From contig JACKDQ010000007.1 in NCBI GenBank assembly GCA_020633415.1, positions 62,001-126,000 on the forward strand: 64,000 nucleotides of DNA. Direction: 5' to 3'. The notes beneath the pieces are model-generated. The model was not told the DNA's origin. It made no database searches and worked only from the letters and a program-made list of their open reading frames with translations. Positions 8,385 to 17,432 of the stretch are shown here, one piece after another. How positions within the stretch are numbered: the stretch's first letter is position 1; every line of letters starts with the position of its first letter. The DNA is from Deltaproteobacteria bacterium (GTDB lineage Bacteria > Myxococcota_A > Polyangia > GCA-2747355). The translations under genes were made by a program, and so were the position numbers.

Positions 8385-9271
8385 TGAAGATAAGCGCCAG
8401 GTAGCCCGAATAGGTACCAGAAGTGATAGATGATCAGCAGCGCCGCGCCGATCCAGGTGATGTTGACGCAAAAGGCCGAACTGATCGCTTTCCGCCTCAG
8501 TGCGGTCTTGTAGGCGGCAAGCTGAATCAATGGCGCTGCGAACATGATAAAGATCTTCCAGGGCAATACCTTCAGCGCGTAACCCGCGCCGATCGTCACC
8601 AACGACCCGATCAGCAATCCGTCGATGATCCAAATCGCGGCCCGCTCGCCGTGGACGACGATGAAACTATGCACACCGGCACGACGGTCACCCGGGGCGT
8701 CGCGTAGGTCGTAGATCACTTCATAGCTCAGCTCGAACAAGAAGAAGAACGCCGCGCTGCAGATCACCGTGTCCAGGCCGATCGTCGGCAGGCGTTCTGC
8801 CACGGCCAGCGGATAGCCGAAGACGGTCAGCAAGAAACCGGTGGCTGAAGCCGTGTTTTTGAGCAAGTACATCTGTTTGAGGCGGCGCCTTCCGGGAAGC
8901 AATCGCCAATTATAAAGCAGGCCCAACATATGGTAGGCGGCGCGGAGCGCGCTGAGTGTTAGCGGGTAGAGCAGCAGTGAACCGAGGAAAGAGCCGCCGA
9001 GCAGCGAGAAGCCAAGCACTGTGATGGCACGGGTGTGTCGGGCGGCAAAGCCAGCACCGACGATCTCGTTTTCCTGATCTTCGATCTGATCGGTGACTCG
9101 GTTGAGCAGGTTGACGAGAAACCAGTCCAATGCCGAAACAGCTGCTATCGACCAGAGGTATCTGCCGGTAAAAACCCAGCCGAAAGTTAGCGTGGCCACC
9201 GCGGCGATCGCCACGATGTGCAGGCGCGCCACCGAAAGCGCCGGCTTTACCGTGAATCGCCCTGTTGTCAC
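8381..9271 (-). CDS. UbiA-family prenyltransferase
   Basis: A 296-residue integral membrane aromatic or polyprenyl transferase. It has both Mg-diphosphate-binding motifs: NxxxDxxxD (NRVTDQIED, ~57-65) and the second Asp motif (YDLRDAPGD, Asp at ~188, 191, 195). About eight hydrophobic segments surround them. I choose GTG 9271, just after the DUF711 stop; an ATG at 9358 would overlap that gene by 64 bases. The gene overlaps the CruF-like gene by four bases. UbiA members add prenyl chains to quinone, heme, chlorophyll or lipid head groups, and some elongate lycopene. Pairing with a CruF-like gene suggests the carotenoid-elongase type, but a menaquinone or lipid role is not excluded. Confidence 0.85.
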   Translation of the reverse strand: MTTGRFTVKPALSVARLHIVAIAAVATLTFGWVFTGRYLWSIAAVSALDWFLVNLLNRVTDQIEDQENEIVGAGFAARHTRAITVLGFSLLGGSFLGSLLLYPLTLSALRAAYHMLGLLYNWRLLPGRRRLKQMYLLKNTASATGFLLTVFGYPLAVAERLPTIGLDTVICSAAFFFLFELSYEVIYDLRDAPGDRRAGVHSFIVVHGERAAIWIIDGLLIGSLVTIGAGYALKVLPWKIFIMFAAPLIQLAAYKTALRRKAISSAFCVNITWIGAALLIIYHFWYLFGLPGAYLQ

Positions 9272-9294
9272 GAGAGCCCCCGGGTGGCGTGCGG

Positions 9295-10674
9295 TCAGTT
9301 GCGCAGACTGGTCAGCGGCGCCGGTATTTGGCCGCCGCGACCGACGAATCTGTCGCACGAAAAGGAATTGACCGGTTGGACTTGGGCCACGCCCAATAGA
9401 CCGCCGTAGTCGAAGCTTTCGCCCGGTCCCTTGCCGGGGACGGGGATAATCCGGACCGCGGTCGTCTTGTTGTTGACCACGCCGATCGCGATTTCGTCGG
9501 TAATGATACCTGCCAGGGTTGCTGCCGATGTATCACCCGGGACGGCGACCATATCGAGGCCCACCGAGCAGACAGCGGTCATCGCTTCCAGCTTCTCGAG
9601 ACTCAGCGCGCCCTCGCGAACGGCAGCGACCATTGCCGCGTCCTCGCTCACCGGAATGAAGGCGCCAGAAAGTCCGCCCACGGCCGAGGAGGCCATCATT
9701 CCGCCCTTCTTTACTGCGTCGGTCAGCAGCGCCAGGGCTGCCGTGCTGCCGGGAGCGCCCGCGCGCTGCAGGCCGAGCTCTTCGAGAATCTCGGCGACCG
9801 AATCGCCGATCGCCGGTGTCGGCGCCAGGCTCAGGTCGACGACGCCAAAACGAACTCGATCACCAAGGCGGCGGACCACCTCACGCCCGATCAGCTCGCC
9901 GGCACGTGTGACTTTGAAAGCCGTACGCTTGATCGCATCGGCGACTTCATCGAGGCGGCAACGTGGCTGATGACGAAACAGGCGCTTTAGCGTTGAGAGG
10001 ACGACGCCCGGACCGCTGACTCCGACGTTGATCACAGTTGCCGCTTCGCCGATGCCGTGCATCGCGCCGGCGATGAACGGGTTGTCATCGGGGATGTTTG
10101 CGAAGATCACCAGCTTTGCGCAGCCGATACCGCCTTGGTCGGCGGTTGCCTCTGCCAAGGCTTTGACTTGTGCGGCCATTAGGTTGATCGCGTCGACATT
10201 GATGCCTGCGCGTGTCGTTGCCACGTTGATCGACGAACAGACCCGTTCTGTAGTCGACAGCGCACGCGGAATCGCATCGATCAGATTGCGATCACCTGGT
10301 GTCATTCCCTTTTGCACGAGTGCCGAGAAGCCGCCGATATAGTCGACGCCAACTTCAGCGGCGGCACGGTCCATCGCCTGGGCAAACGGCACGTAATCCG
10401 AGCTTTGTGCTGATTCGGCGATCAACGCGATCGGCGTGACCGAAAGTCGCTTGTTGGTGATCGGCACGGCGTAGTCTGCTTGGATCGCGTCAATCGTGGG
10501 CACCAACTGATCGGCGGTGCGTTGCAGGTGTTCGCGGATCGCAGCGCAGGCGTGTTCGGCTGAAGGGTGCGCTAGGCCGCGCAGCGAAACGCCCATCGTC
10601 ACCGTCCGAATGTCGAGATGTTCATTCTCGATCATTCGCAGGATTTCGGTGACCTCGTCGCGCTGCCAGAACAT
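9295..10674 (-). CDS. PFL family protein (DUF711/UPF0210)
   Basis: A 459-residue protein with the continuous DUF711 sequence pattern: LDIRTVTMGVSLRG near the N-terminus, then FANIPDDNPFIAGAMHGIGE, a Gly-rich NVGVSGPGVV segment, and the C-terminal CSVGLDMVAVPGDT and VNNKTTAVRIIPVPGK segments. The family is related to the glycyl-radical/PFL fold and is regularly encoded beside a small ACT protein, as here. Its biochemical function is not established. The family's usual length is about 450, so it is complete. ATG 10674 lies 6 bases after the ACT gene stop. Confidence 0.9.
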   Translation of the reverse strand: MFWQRDEVTEILRMIENEHLDIRTVTMGVSLRGLAHPSAEHACAAIREHLQRTADQLVPTIDAIQADYAVPITNKRLSVTPIALIAESAQSSDYVPFAQAMDRAAAEVGVDYIGGFSALVQKGMTPGDRNLIDAIPRALSTTERVCSSINVATTRAGINVDAINLMAAQVKALAEATADQGGIGCAKLVIFANIPDDNPFIAGAMHGIGEAATVINVGVSGPGVVLSTLKRLFRHQPRCRLDEVADAIKRTAFKVTRAGELIGREVVRRLGDRVRFGVVDLSLAPTPAIGDSVAEILEELGLQRAGAPGSTAALALLTDAVKKGGMMASSAVGGLSGAFIPVSEDAAMVAAVREGALSLEKLEAMTAVCSVGLDMVAVPGDTSAATLAGIITDEIAIGVVNNKTTAVRIIPVPGKGPGESFDYGGLLGVAQVQPVNSFSCDRFVGRGGQIPAPLTSLRN

Positions 10675-10680
10675 TGGCGT

Positions 10681-11220
10681 TTATACCCGCTGCAAGCTGC
10701 GCAGCACGTCCTCGTGCATGACGACCACGCGAATCCCCTGCCGCTCCGCTGCAAGTTTCAGTTTGTCTTTGAGATCTGCCAGGCTGATCGTCAACGAATC
10801 GAGTGCGACTACCAAGATCAGCGTGAAGAAATCGGAGATGATTGTTTGGCTGACGTCTTGGATATTGCCGCCGGCTTCGGCGATCGAGGTTGTCAGGCTG
10901 GCGAGCACGCCGCGTTTGTTAATCCCCGTGGCGGTGACGATCGCTCGCTCGGTAATCTCGCGGCGCGCGGTTTCAACACAGCTGGCGCAGGTCGGCAAAC
11001 TGCCTGCCGGATGGGCGATCCGCGCGCCCAGGCCCGTTGTGATCGTGCCGTCGTCGTGCACTCGCAACGGAGCGCTGGGACTGGCCGCCGATCGCTCGGC
11101 TGGGTCCTCCAAGGCGCCGAGCACTTCGTGAGTAACGCGCTCGATCAGTTGAGGATCGAGCGTGCCTAAACGCTGGTGAAGCGCTTGGGTGACGGCGCGG
11201 ACGATCGAATCAATAGCCAC
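10681..11220 (-). CDS. ACT-domain regulator (UPF0237/GcvR-like) with N-terminal extension
   Basis: 179 residues from GTG 11220, with a clear SD (GAGGAG six bases upstream). The C-terminal ~88 residues are an ACT domain: AIVTATGINKRGVLASLTTSIAEAG, then NIQDVSQTIISDFFTLILVV, then a DLKDKLKLAAERQGI helix. ACT domains bind amino acids and regulate neighbours. The standalone partner of DUF711 proteins is normally only ~90 residues. Here an extra ~85-residue N-terminal part carries a CxxC (PTCASC) next to GLGARIAHPAG. The tight spacing to the DUF711 gene indicates a co-transcribed, functionally linked pair. The extension's role is unknown. Confidence 0.82.
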   Translation of the reverse strand: MAIDSIVRAVTQALHQRLGTLDPQLIERVTHEVLGALEDPAERSAASPSAPLRVHDDGTITTGLGARIAHPAGSLPTCASCVETARREITERAIVTATGINKRGVLASLTTSIAEAGGNIQDVSQTIISDFFTLILVVALDSLTISLADLKDKLKLAAERQGIRVVVMHEDVLRSLQRV

Positions 11221-11254
11221 GCGCCACTCCTCGGGCGCGGCCTACGCTTGCGCC

Positions 11255-11617
11255 CTAGGCCGCCGACTTGCGTTTGGCCGAAGCGGCTGCGCGGCGCTCA
11301 GCGTCGCGCAGGTGGCCCATCAAACGGACAACACTCTGCTCAGCTAGCGCAGTGCGATAGTCTTCGTCTTTCTTGCGGCCTTCAAGCTCGAGGATCGCGT
11401 CGATCAGTTTGTCTTTGCCACCGAAGCGCTTTTGAACCTCGTCGAGGGTAGCGACGAGGCGCAACAGTTTGGTGTTTGGCGCTGCCAACAAGCGGGCACG
11501 AAACTCATCTTTCGATTCGCCTTCTGCCGGGTCGAGTTGACCGACAAGTTTGTCGACCAGCTTTTCCTTGCTGCCGTACTTGTCGTTTACCAGCTGGAGG
11601 GGCGTTTTCTTTGCCAT
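11255..11617 (-). CDS. conserved hypothetical protein, helical and highly charged
   Basis: A 120-residue cytoplasmic protein with a good SD (GGAG seven bases before ATG 11617). The sequence is Lys/Arg/Glu/Leu-rich and predicted helical: KYGSKEKLVDKLVGQL, a LLRLVATLDEVQKRFGGKDK segment, and a basic Ala/Lys C-terminal tail (AASAKRKSAA). The two GSKEKLV / GGKDKLI segments suggest a pair of similar helical units. No signal peptide. It sits 34 bases ahead of the ACT gene on the same strand, so it may be the first gene of that operon. I do not recognise the family; the basic tail would allow nucleic-acid binding, but that is speculation. Confidence 0.75.
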   Translation of the reverse strand: MAKKTPLQLVNDKYGSKEKLVDKLVGQLDPAEGESKDEFRARLLAAPNTKLLRLVATLDEVQKRFGGKDKLIDAILELEGRKKDEDYRTALAEQSVVRLMGHLRDAERRAAASAKRKSAA

Positions 11618-11675
11618 CTGACTACTCCACCGCCGTGCGGCACGTTAGGGCGCGTAATTTGTTTGTTTTTCCCCC

Positions 11676-11692
11676 GGTTGTCAACGACAACC
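11676..11692. promoter_or_regulatory. perfect 7-bp inverted repeat upstream of the hypothetical gene at 11617
   Basis: GGTTGTC, three bases, GACAACC. It lies 59 bases upstream of the ATG at 11617 and downstream of a T/C-rich stretch. No T-run follows on the minus strand, so it is better read as a possible operator than as a terminator. Candidate only. Confidence 0.3.
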
Positions 11693-11817
11693 TGGGCCGA
11701 AATTGCCACAAATGGCGCCTGCCAGCGGTCGGGCTACGCTTAGTCCGTGATCTCATCTGTTTAGCAGTCTGGCTGAGGCTAGCCCCATCCGCTGCGCTGG
11801 CGCGGGGCCGCTGCCGA

Positions 11818-12753
11818 TCAGCTGTAGCGGGCGGCGGCCTGCTTGAGGGTGACGAACTGGAATCCTTCGTGTTTCAACTGGTTAATTACGCCAAGAAACG
11901 CGCGTCGCTTTTCCGTGTAGGGGATGCGCAGATCCGGTTGGCGCCCGGCCAGCTCGGTCGGAATGCGGTCATCGACGGCGTCGGCGAGGTCGATGCCGTG
12001 CAATTCAAAATTGAAAAATGGCAGTTTGGATACAGCGCCGAGCACGCGCTCGCGCAGCCAACGCGGCCCCGCGGCGAACAGCGTACCGATTGCCGGCAAG
12101 CGCATCCCTGGCAACACGGTGACCGGGAGTTCGATCAGCGGGGCATCGCCGCGTCGCCACGGTCGCTCGCGGTCGGGGCGATAGGGCAATAGCGGCGTCG
12201 AAAGCCCGCGCGGATCGGTCACCACCGCATCTGAACGTCTGCCGCGCAAAAACATCGTGCCCATCACCAGGATCTTGGCCAACCAGTAGGGCGGCGAAGG
12301 GAACATCGACGTATCGTATTGGTAGCCTTGCGCGCTGAGCGCATCGAGCACGCGGCCGTTGATAAAGTAGCCCGGCGAGCGGAAGCCGACCGGTGCATGG
12401 GCGTCGCTACAGATTTCAGCGATCGTTTCGTGTGCTTGACTGATCTCGCGCGCGATCTCAGCGTCAGGCAACCGGCAGAGGTCATAGGGGTGACTAAAGG
12501 TGTGGTTGGCCAGCTCATGGCCGGCTCCGACCAGTTCTTTGGCCATCCGCTTGGCTATCTCGCTTTGCGTCAGGTCGCGGCCGACGAGGAAGAACGTTGC
12601 CGGGACGTCGGCTTCGGCGAACAGCTCGATGAAGCGAGGCAGCGCTCGCGCGATGATCGTCCCGGCCAGTTGTTGCGGTGGCTCGCCGAGTCCATGGATC
12701 TGGTAGTATGCAGTAAGCGGATCGAGATCGATGCTGATCGCACAGGTCTTCAT
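11818..12753 (-). CDS. polysaccharide deacetylase (NodB homology, CE4 family)
   Basis: A 311-residue protein with the NodB core at residues ~5-180: SIDLDP (motif 1, catalytic Asp-Asp region), DVPATFFLVG, GHELANHTFSHP (motif 2, with the metal-binding H..SH arrangement) and GFRSPGYF (motif 3). It would remove N-acetyl groups from a polysaccharide or lipid-linked sugar. No signal peptide is seen, which suggests action at the inner membrane face on a precursor and not on finished wall polymer. It follows the GT2 gene by about 15 bases, so the substrate is probably the glycan that the GT2 and the oxidoreductase help make. ATG 12753 has an AGAAGAG-type SD. Confidence 0.85.
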   Translation of the reverse strand: MKTCAISIDLDPLTAYYQIHGLGEPPQQLAGTIIARALPRFIELFAEADVPATFFLVGRDLTQSEIAKRMAKELVGAGHELANHTFSHPYDLCRLPDAEIAREISQAHETIAEICSDAHAPVGFRSPGYFINGRVLDALSAQGYQYDTSMFPSPPYWLAKILVMGTMFLRGRRSDAVVTDPRGLSTPLLPYRPDRERPWRRGDAPLIELPVTVLPGMRLPAIGTLFAAGPRWLRERVLGAVSKLPFFNFELHGIDLADAVDDRIPTELAGRQPDLRIPYTEKRRAFLGVINQLKHEGFQFVTLKQAAARYS

Positions 12754-12768
12754 CTTTGGAGATCTCTT

Positions 12769-13548
12769 CTAGTCGACGCGCCGAAGCACATAGGTTAACT
12801 GGGCAAGGTTGCGCAAAACGTTGGGGACCCGACGCGTCAGGTTGATCGATGGCGCCCGCTTCTCGACGACGCGCACCGGGATTTCGACGACCGGATGGCG
12901 TTCTCGCTCAGCGCGGATCACAAACTCACTGGCGAAGACGTCCTTGTCCACCACGCAGCGCCCTGCTGTGCCGACCAGCGCGTCTCGTCGGAAGGCCTTC
13001 ATCCCGTGGGTGTCTGTGCCGTGAAAGTGCAACAGCACGCGCAGCATGCCGTTGTAGACCATTGTCGCCACATGGCGGAACATCGGTCGGGTGTCTTCGG
13101 CACCCGGAAGCGTCTTGGATCCGACGACCATCGCGGCATCGCCGTCGATCAGCCGCTCCAGCGCGCGCTGGTAAAAGTCGATGTCGCCCAGATCGATCTC
13201 GTCGCAGACGACGAAGGTGCCGCGCGCCCGCAAGATCCCTTCTTTGAGTGCGCGTCCGTAGTTCGGCTCGCCGATCGAAAAGTATTCGACTTCTGTGTAG
13301 CGCGCGCACAGCTCTTGGGCGAGCTCGACGGTGCGGTCGCGGCTGCCGTTTTCTGCCAGCAAGATTTCGAAGCTGTAGCCCAGATCGCGGAGGTTTTCCC
13401 GTAGGGCGATTACCGACGAGGAGATGATCCCTTCCTCGTTGTAGACCGGGATAACGACCGAGAGCAGCGGCGCTTTCGTCGAACCGTCGGGTGATTGACC
13501 GGGCACGATCTTTAGCGTCGGGCTACGGCGTCGTGGTGGATCGCTCAT
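12769..13548 (-). CDS. glycosyltransferase family 2
   Basis: 259 residues. After a short polar N-terminus it has SVVIPVYNEEG (~30-40), ENGSRDRT (~66-73) and CDEIDLGD (~114-121), the nucleotide-sugar-binding region of GT2 enzymes, resembling dolichyl-phosphate mannosyltransferase-type proteins but with DEID where DADL is common. A C-terminal HGMKAFRRDAL segment also matches that group. No membrane segments. ATG 13548 overlaps the preceding oxidoreductase stop (ATGA), so translation is probably coupled. The likely role is transfer of a sugar to a polyprenyl phosphate or glycan intermediate. Confidence 0.85.
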   Translation of the reverse strand: MSDPPRRRSPTLKIVPGQSPDGSTKAPLLSVVIPVYNEEGIISSSVIALRENLRDLGYSFEILLAENGSRDRTVELAQELCARYTEVEYFSIGEPNYGRALKEGILRARGTFVVCDEIDLGDIDFYQRALERLIDGDAAMVVGSKTLPGAEDTRPMFRHVATMVYNGMLRVLLHFHGTDTHGMKAFRRDALVGTAGRCVVDKDVFASEFVIRAERERHPVVEIPVRVVEKRAPSINLTRRVPNVLRNLAQLTYVLRRVD

Positions 13549-14867
13549 CGATTCTCCTCGACCGGCAGGGCGTCTACCAGCTCCGCGGTCTCTTTGCCCA
13601 TGCGTAGGCTGTCTTCCATCGAGTTGTAGATCCAGGCGCCGTATCGGCCGGTCGCATAGATTCTAGCTTGGGTGAGGTAACGGTGGATCGTCTCGAGTGC
13701 TGCTTCGTAGCCGTCGTCGAAGATCACGTAGGCCGGGTCGATTTCGCGCAAATCTGCGAAAACGACATCGTCGACCCGCGAGATCGCCTTGATCTCGACG
13801 AGCGACTGCAGCGCGTCCTTGACTAGCGCCTGCTGGTCGCTGATCGGCGTGCGGTCAGACAGCTCGACATACAGCGAGGCGCAGCCCGCCGGCGCCATCG
13901 AGGGCATCGCGTTGGAGAAGATGCCGACGCGGTACACCGGCAAGTGCGGTTCCGGCACGTAAACCCAGTGGTAATCGCTCGCCGGCAGGGCTTTGGTGCC
14001 GACATTGAGGTAGCGCACGCTGGTTGCCCGCAATCTTGCGGCGGCCGCGGTGATTTCCTCGGGGGGGTCCGCGAGCATTTTGACCAACGCTGGCAAGGGC
14101 GCCGTGGCGATCAGTGCGTGATACGGCAGCGTCTCTCCGCCGGCTTCGACGGTGCGTTTGACGGGGTCGATGCGCTCAACCGAGCATCCCGTCGAGACAC
14201 AGCGATCGTCGAGTCGCGAGATCAGCGCCTTGGCAAAGGTTTCGATACCGCCCTGTTTCGGGTAGCGAAAGTGGATGTTGTAGCCAAGCTCAGCCGGGCC
14301 CGCGCCGACCGCGCCGGCGATAATCTGCTCGACGTCGGGAAGTGGGACGAAACGGCTGCACCAGGCGCTGGTGATCTCGCGCGGATGTACCCCCCAAAGC
14401 TTATGGTTGTAAGGGACCATGAAATGCTTGGCGATGCCGGCGCCGAAGTAGTGGTGGATATACTCCTCGAAGTTTCGTGGTGCGTCGCCGCGCGTTTGCT
14501 CCGCGCGCGCATTGAACAGTCCGACCAGACACTCGTGGATCGTCTCGGCCGGCAGACCGTGGAGATTGGCTTGGTAGGGATAGCGCGTCAGCACGCCTTG
14601 GGAGTAGACGCGAGCGATTCGCGCGACCTCGGCCAGCTCGTCGCCCATAAGCTCGTCGGCCAGCTTCTTGAAATAGTCGTCGCGCAGGTGGAGCCAATGG
14701 CCGGTGTGGTCAAAATAGTAACCATCACGCTCTTCGGTGCGCGCCAGGCCACCAAGCCGTTGGCTGCGCTCCAATAAGCGATATCGACCGCGCAGATGTA
14801 GCGCAGCGGAGATACCGGCAAGTCCCCCGCCGATGATCACCGTCATGGGGGTTTCCATGGCCGACAT
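13545..14867 (-). CDS. FAD-dependent amine oxidase/UDP-galactopyranose-mutase-like oxidoreductase
   Basis: 440 residues. N-terminal dinucleotide-binding motif VIIGGGLAGISAALHL (~10-25), then ERSQRLGGLART and YYFDHTGHWLHL, the pattern shared by protoporphyrinogen-oxidase-like, CapD-like and UDP-galactopyranose mutase-like flavoproteins. The central YNHKLWGVHP segment also occurs in that group. A C-terminal GRYGAWIYNSMEDSLRMG segment closes the FAD site. In operon with GT2 and deacetylase genes it probably acts on a nucleotide- or lipid-linked sugar and not in heme synthesis. The start could be ATG 14867, 14858 or 14846; none has a clear SD. Confidence 0.8.
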   Translation of the reverse strand: MSAMETPMTVIIGGGLAGISAALHLRGRYRLLERSQRLGGLARTEERDGYYFDHTGHWLHLRDDYFKKLADELMGDELAEVARIARVYSQGVLTRYPYQANLHGLPAETIHECLVGLFNARAEQTRGDAPRNFEEYIHHYFGAGIAKHFMVPYNHKLWGVHPREITSAWCSRFVPLPDVEQIIAGAVGAGPAELGYNIHFRYPKQGGIETFAKALISRLDDRCVSTGCSVERIDPVKRTVEAGGETLPYHALIATAPLPALVKMLADPPEEITAAAARLRATSVRYLNVGTKALPASDYHWVYVPEPHLPVYRVGIFSNAMPSMAPAGCASLYVELSDRTPISDQQALVKDALQSLVEIKAISRVDDVVFADLREIDPAYVIFDDGYEAALETIHRYLTQARIYATGRYGAWIYNSMEDSLRMGKETAELVDALPVEENR

Positions 14868-15016
14868 CTAACACAGTGCGTTGGCCAGGCAAAGGCTCGA
14901 ACTCCCAGCAAGATGCCGATCGGGCCACCAAGCGGCAGCCAATAAACAGTTGCGCGCCCAGCGGGCCCATGCCTAAAGTTGCCGCCCCTTTTGGTCGTTT
15001 ATGGGTGCGATTGCCA

Positions 15017-17323
15017 ATGCTTACCAAGATTCCTCGGTCCCTGTTCGTCGTGGTGTTTGGCTTGCTGATGTTCCTGCCCCAGCTCGGGTCGTTTGGGCTG
15101 TGGGAACCGGCAGAAATGCGCCATGCGGATATGGCGCGCGATCTGTCGGCCAGCGGCAACTACCGCGACCTGACGGTCGCTGGCAAACACACGCCCCGAC
15201 CCGCGCTTTATAGCTGGCTACTCGCTGCCGGATTCAAGGTGATCGGTGTCGGCGAGCTAGCCGGCCGTTTGCCGATCGCGCTGTGCGCCATCCTCACCTT
15301 GCTGCTGCTCTACCGCACCGGACGCAAGCTCTTCGATCCGACGGTGGGCATGGCGGCGGCGTTTATCGCCGGGACCACCGCGGTATTCATCTTCCAAGCC
15401 AGGCAGATGACCAGCGACATGGTGTTTTTCGCGACCAGCGTGGCGGCGATCGGCGGAATGCTGTCGTATCTCTGGCCCGCCGACGGGCAACGCAGTCGCC
15501 TGGATTTGGCGCTGGCTTTTTTGGGTTTGGCCCTCGGCCCGTTGGCCCGTGGTTTCGTCGTTGGCGGACTCTATCCGGTGCTGACGATTTTTGTGACCTT
15601 GTCGTTTACGGGTGCGATTCGCCAGCGCCCCACCCGCGACAGCGATGGCCAGGACGTTTTCGCCGCCAACGGCGAAGGGGCGCTCGAAGCCGACACCACG
15701 CTCGCTGCGGCAGTCCGTCAGGCCTGGCGTCCGTTGGCGCTGGTCACGCTTGCGGGACTGGCCGTTGGTTTCGCCGCGATCAGCTCGCTCAAACCGTTTT
15801 CCTTTGCGCTACTCGGTGGGCAGCTGCAGCCCTCGAATTTTCCACCGACCTTCGACGAGGCGCTGCGCGACCTCGGCTTCACCGCGTTCCCCTGGATCGC
15901 GATCTTGCCGATCGCTTTGGGCTACTTCCTTTGGCCCAGCGAAGCTGATCGCGGGCGTGATGCCGTCGGCAAACAGCTGGCGACGGTGGCGCTGATTTTG
16001 GGCTACCTTTGGACTTCGCTGCAGCCGGCGTTTCTTGGCAAGACGCGTTTCATCGCGTTGCCCTGGATCGCCTTCGCTGTTGCCGTCTTTCTGGTCGAGA
16101 CTTGGCGGCGACGCCAGCGTTCATTGGCCTGGGGCGTAATCGCGCTGGCGATCGTGCTGATGATCGCCCAGGACTATTTCGCCGAGCCCGAGTCGTTGGC
16201 ATTTTCGCATCTGTTGACCCACGCAGCCTATCCCAAGGCGCTGAATATCAAAGTCTACGTCCAGGTTGTCTTCGGTGTGGTGCTCGGTGGGCTGATGTTC
16301 TTCTCGTTGGCTTGGCCCTGGGGAGCAGAAGCGCCGTCCAAGCCCCCGCGAACCGCCCGACGCGCGGGTACGCTGCGCGCGCTGCTCGACGGTGCCAGCG
16401 ATGCGGTGTCGATGGCGAGCTATTGGGTGCGGTTGGGCTTGCGGGCGGGCAGCCGGGTGTTTGGCCCGCAGGGTGGCCGAAATCTCTGGATCGCCAGCGG
16501 CTTAATGACCCTCGGCTTCGCTGGGTGGTGTGCGTTTTGGCTGACCCCCGAACTCAGCCTGCATCTGTCCAACAAACAACTCTATAAGACCTTTCAGCGC
16601 TGCCACCAAGGCGACGAGCGTTTGGTTCAATACCTCGTGCCGGGAGGTAGCGCTTCGTACTACGCCAATGGGCCGGTCGAACAGCTACCCAGCCAAAGTG
16701 CGCTGTTCGAGCGGTTGCGTCGGCCTGCGCGGCAGTTCGTGCTCGTTCCGGCGACGCAGCTAGCTCCGCTGCACCAGGCGCTGCGTCGCGCCAACGTGTC
16801 CTACTATGTGCTCGACGACTCGAGCTCGCAGTATTTGATCCTCTCCAACAAGCTTGCCGGTCGCTGCGATAAGGACCTCAACCCGCTCAGTTCGATCGTG
16901 CTTCGGACGGCGCCCCGGCCGCAGAAGCCGCTTTACGCCAACTTCGAGGATCGCGTTGAGCTGATCGGCTACGACTTGCCCGACCGCGTGAGTGCAGGCG
17001 GCAAGTTCAAAATCACGCTCTACTTTCGCGTGAAGTCGACGGTGCCCGCGGGCTTCAAACTGTTTGTTCACTTCGACAAGCCGGCCCATCGCTTCCACGG
17101 CGACCACGAGCCGCTGCAGGGCCGCTTTGCCACGCAATACTGGCTGCCCGGCGACTACATCGTCGACACCCACGAGGTGCCGATTCCGCGGCTAACCACC
17201 CCCACGGGGGTCTACCAGGTGCTCACTGGATTCTGGCAAGGTGAACGTCGTCTGAAGGTCACGGCCGGCCCTCATGATGGCGAGAATCGCGTGCGCTTAG
17301 GCAAACTTGTGGTTAGTTGGTAG
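15017..17323 (+). CDS. ArnT-like glycosyltransferase (GT39/PMT, GT-C fold) with C-terminal beta-sandwich
   Basis: 768 residues from ATG 15017. The frame is open back to 14876, with ATG 14969 also possible. With the 15017 start the first loop motif LWEPAEMRHADMARDL falls ~29 residues in, where ArnT-type enzymes carry LWxPDE.RYA. About a dozen membrane segments follow. The last ~130 residues (from FEDRVELIGYDLPDRVSAGG) look like a soluble beta-sandwich, probably periplasmic. ArnT/PMT enzymes move a sugar from undecaprenyl phosphate to lipid A or protein. It is divergent from the deacetylase/GT2/oxidoreductase operon, which suggests one glycan pathway. The acceptor is unknown. Confidence 0.83.
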   Translation: MLTKIPRSLFVVVFGLLMFLPQLGSFGLWEPAEMRHADMARDLSASGNYRDLTVAGKHTPRPALYSWLLAAGFKVIGVGELAGRLPIALCAILTLLLLYRTGRKLFDPTVGMAAAFIAGTTAVFIFQARQMTSDMVFFATSVAAIGGMLSYLWPADGQRSRLDLALAFLGLALGPLARGFVVGGLYPVLTIFVTLSFTGAIRQRPTRDSDGQDVFAANGEGALEADTTLAAAVRQAWRPLALVTLAGLAVGFAAISSLKPFSFALLGGQLQPSNFPPTFDEALRDLGFTAFPWIAILPIALGYFLWPSEADRGRDAVGKQLATVALILGYLWTSLQPAFLGKTRFIALPWIAFAVAVFLVETWRRRQRSLAWGVIALAIVLMIAQDYFAEPESLAFSHLLTHAAYPKALNIKVYVQVVFGVVLGGLMFFSLAWPWGAEAPSKPPRTARRAGTLRALLDGASDAVSMASYWVRLGLRAGSRVFGPQGGRNLWIASGLMTLGFAGWCAFWLTPELSLHLSNKQLYKTFQRCHQGDERLVQYLVPGGSASYYANGPVEQLPSQSALFERLRRPARQFVLVPATQLAPLHQALRRANVSYYVLDDSSSQYLILSNKLAGRCDKDLNPLSSIVLRTAPRPQKPLYANFEDRVELIGYDLPDRVSAGGKFKITLYFRVKSTVPAGFKLFVHFDKPAHRFHGDHEPLQGRFATQYWLPGDYIVDTHEVPIPRLTTPTGVYQVLTGFWQGERRLKVTAGPHDGENRVRLGKLVVSW

Positions 17324-17432
17324 CCATGCGCTTTTGCCTTGATGTTTTTTGAAGCAGCGATATAGCTTCGCCTTAATTCAACAGTGTGGTCGGGCGGCGT
17401 TTTTAGAGGACGTCGGGAGGGAGCGCAGGAAG

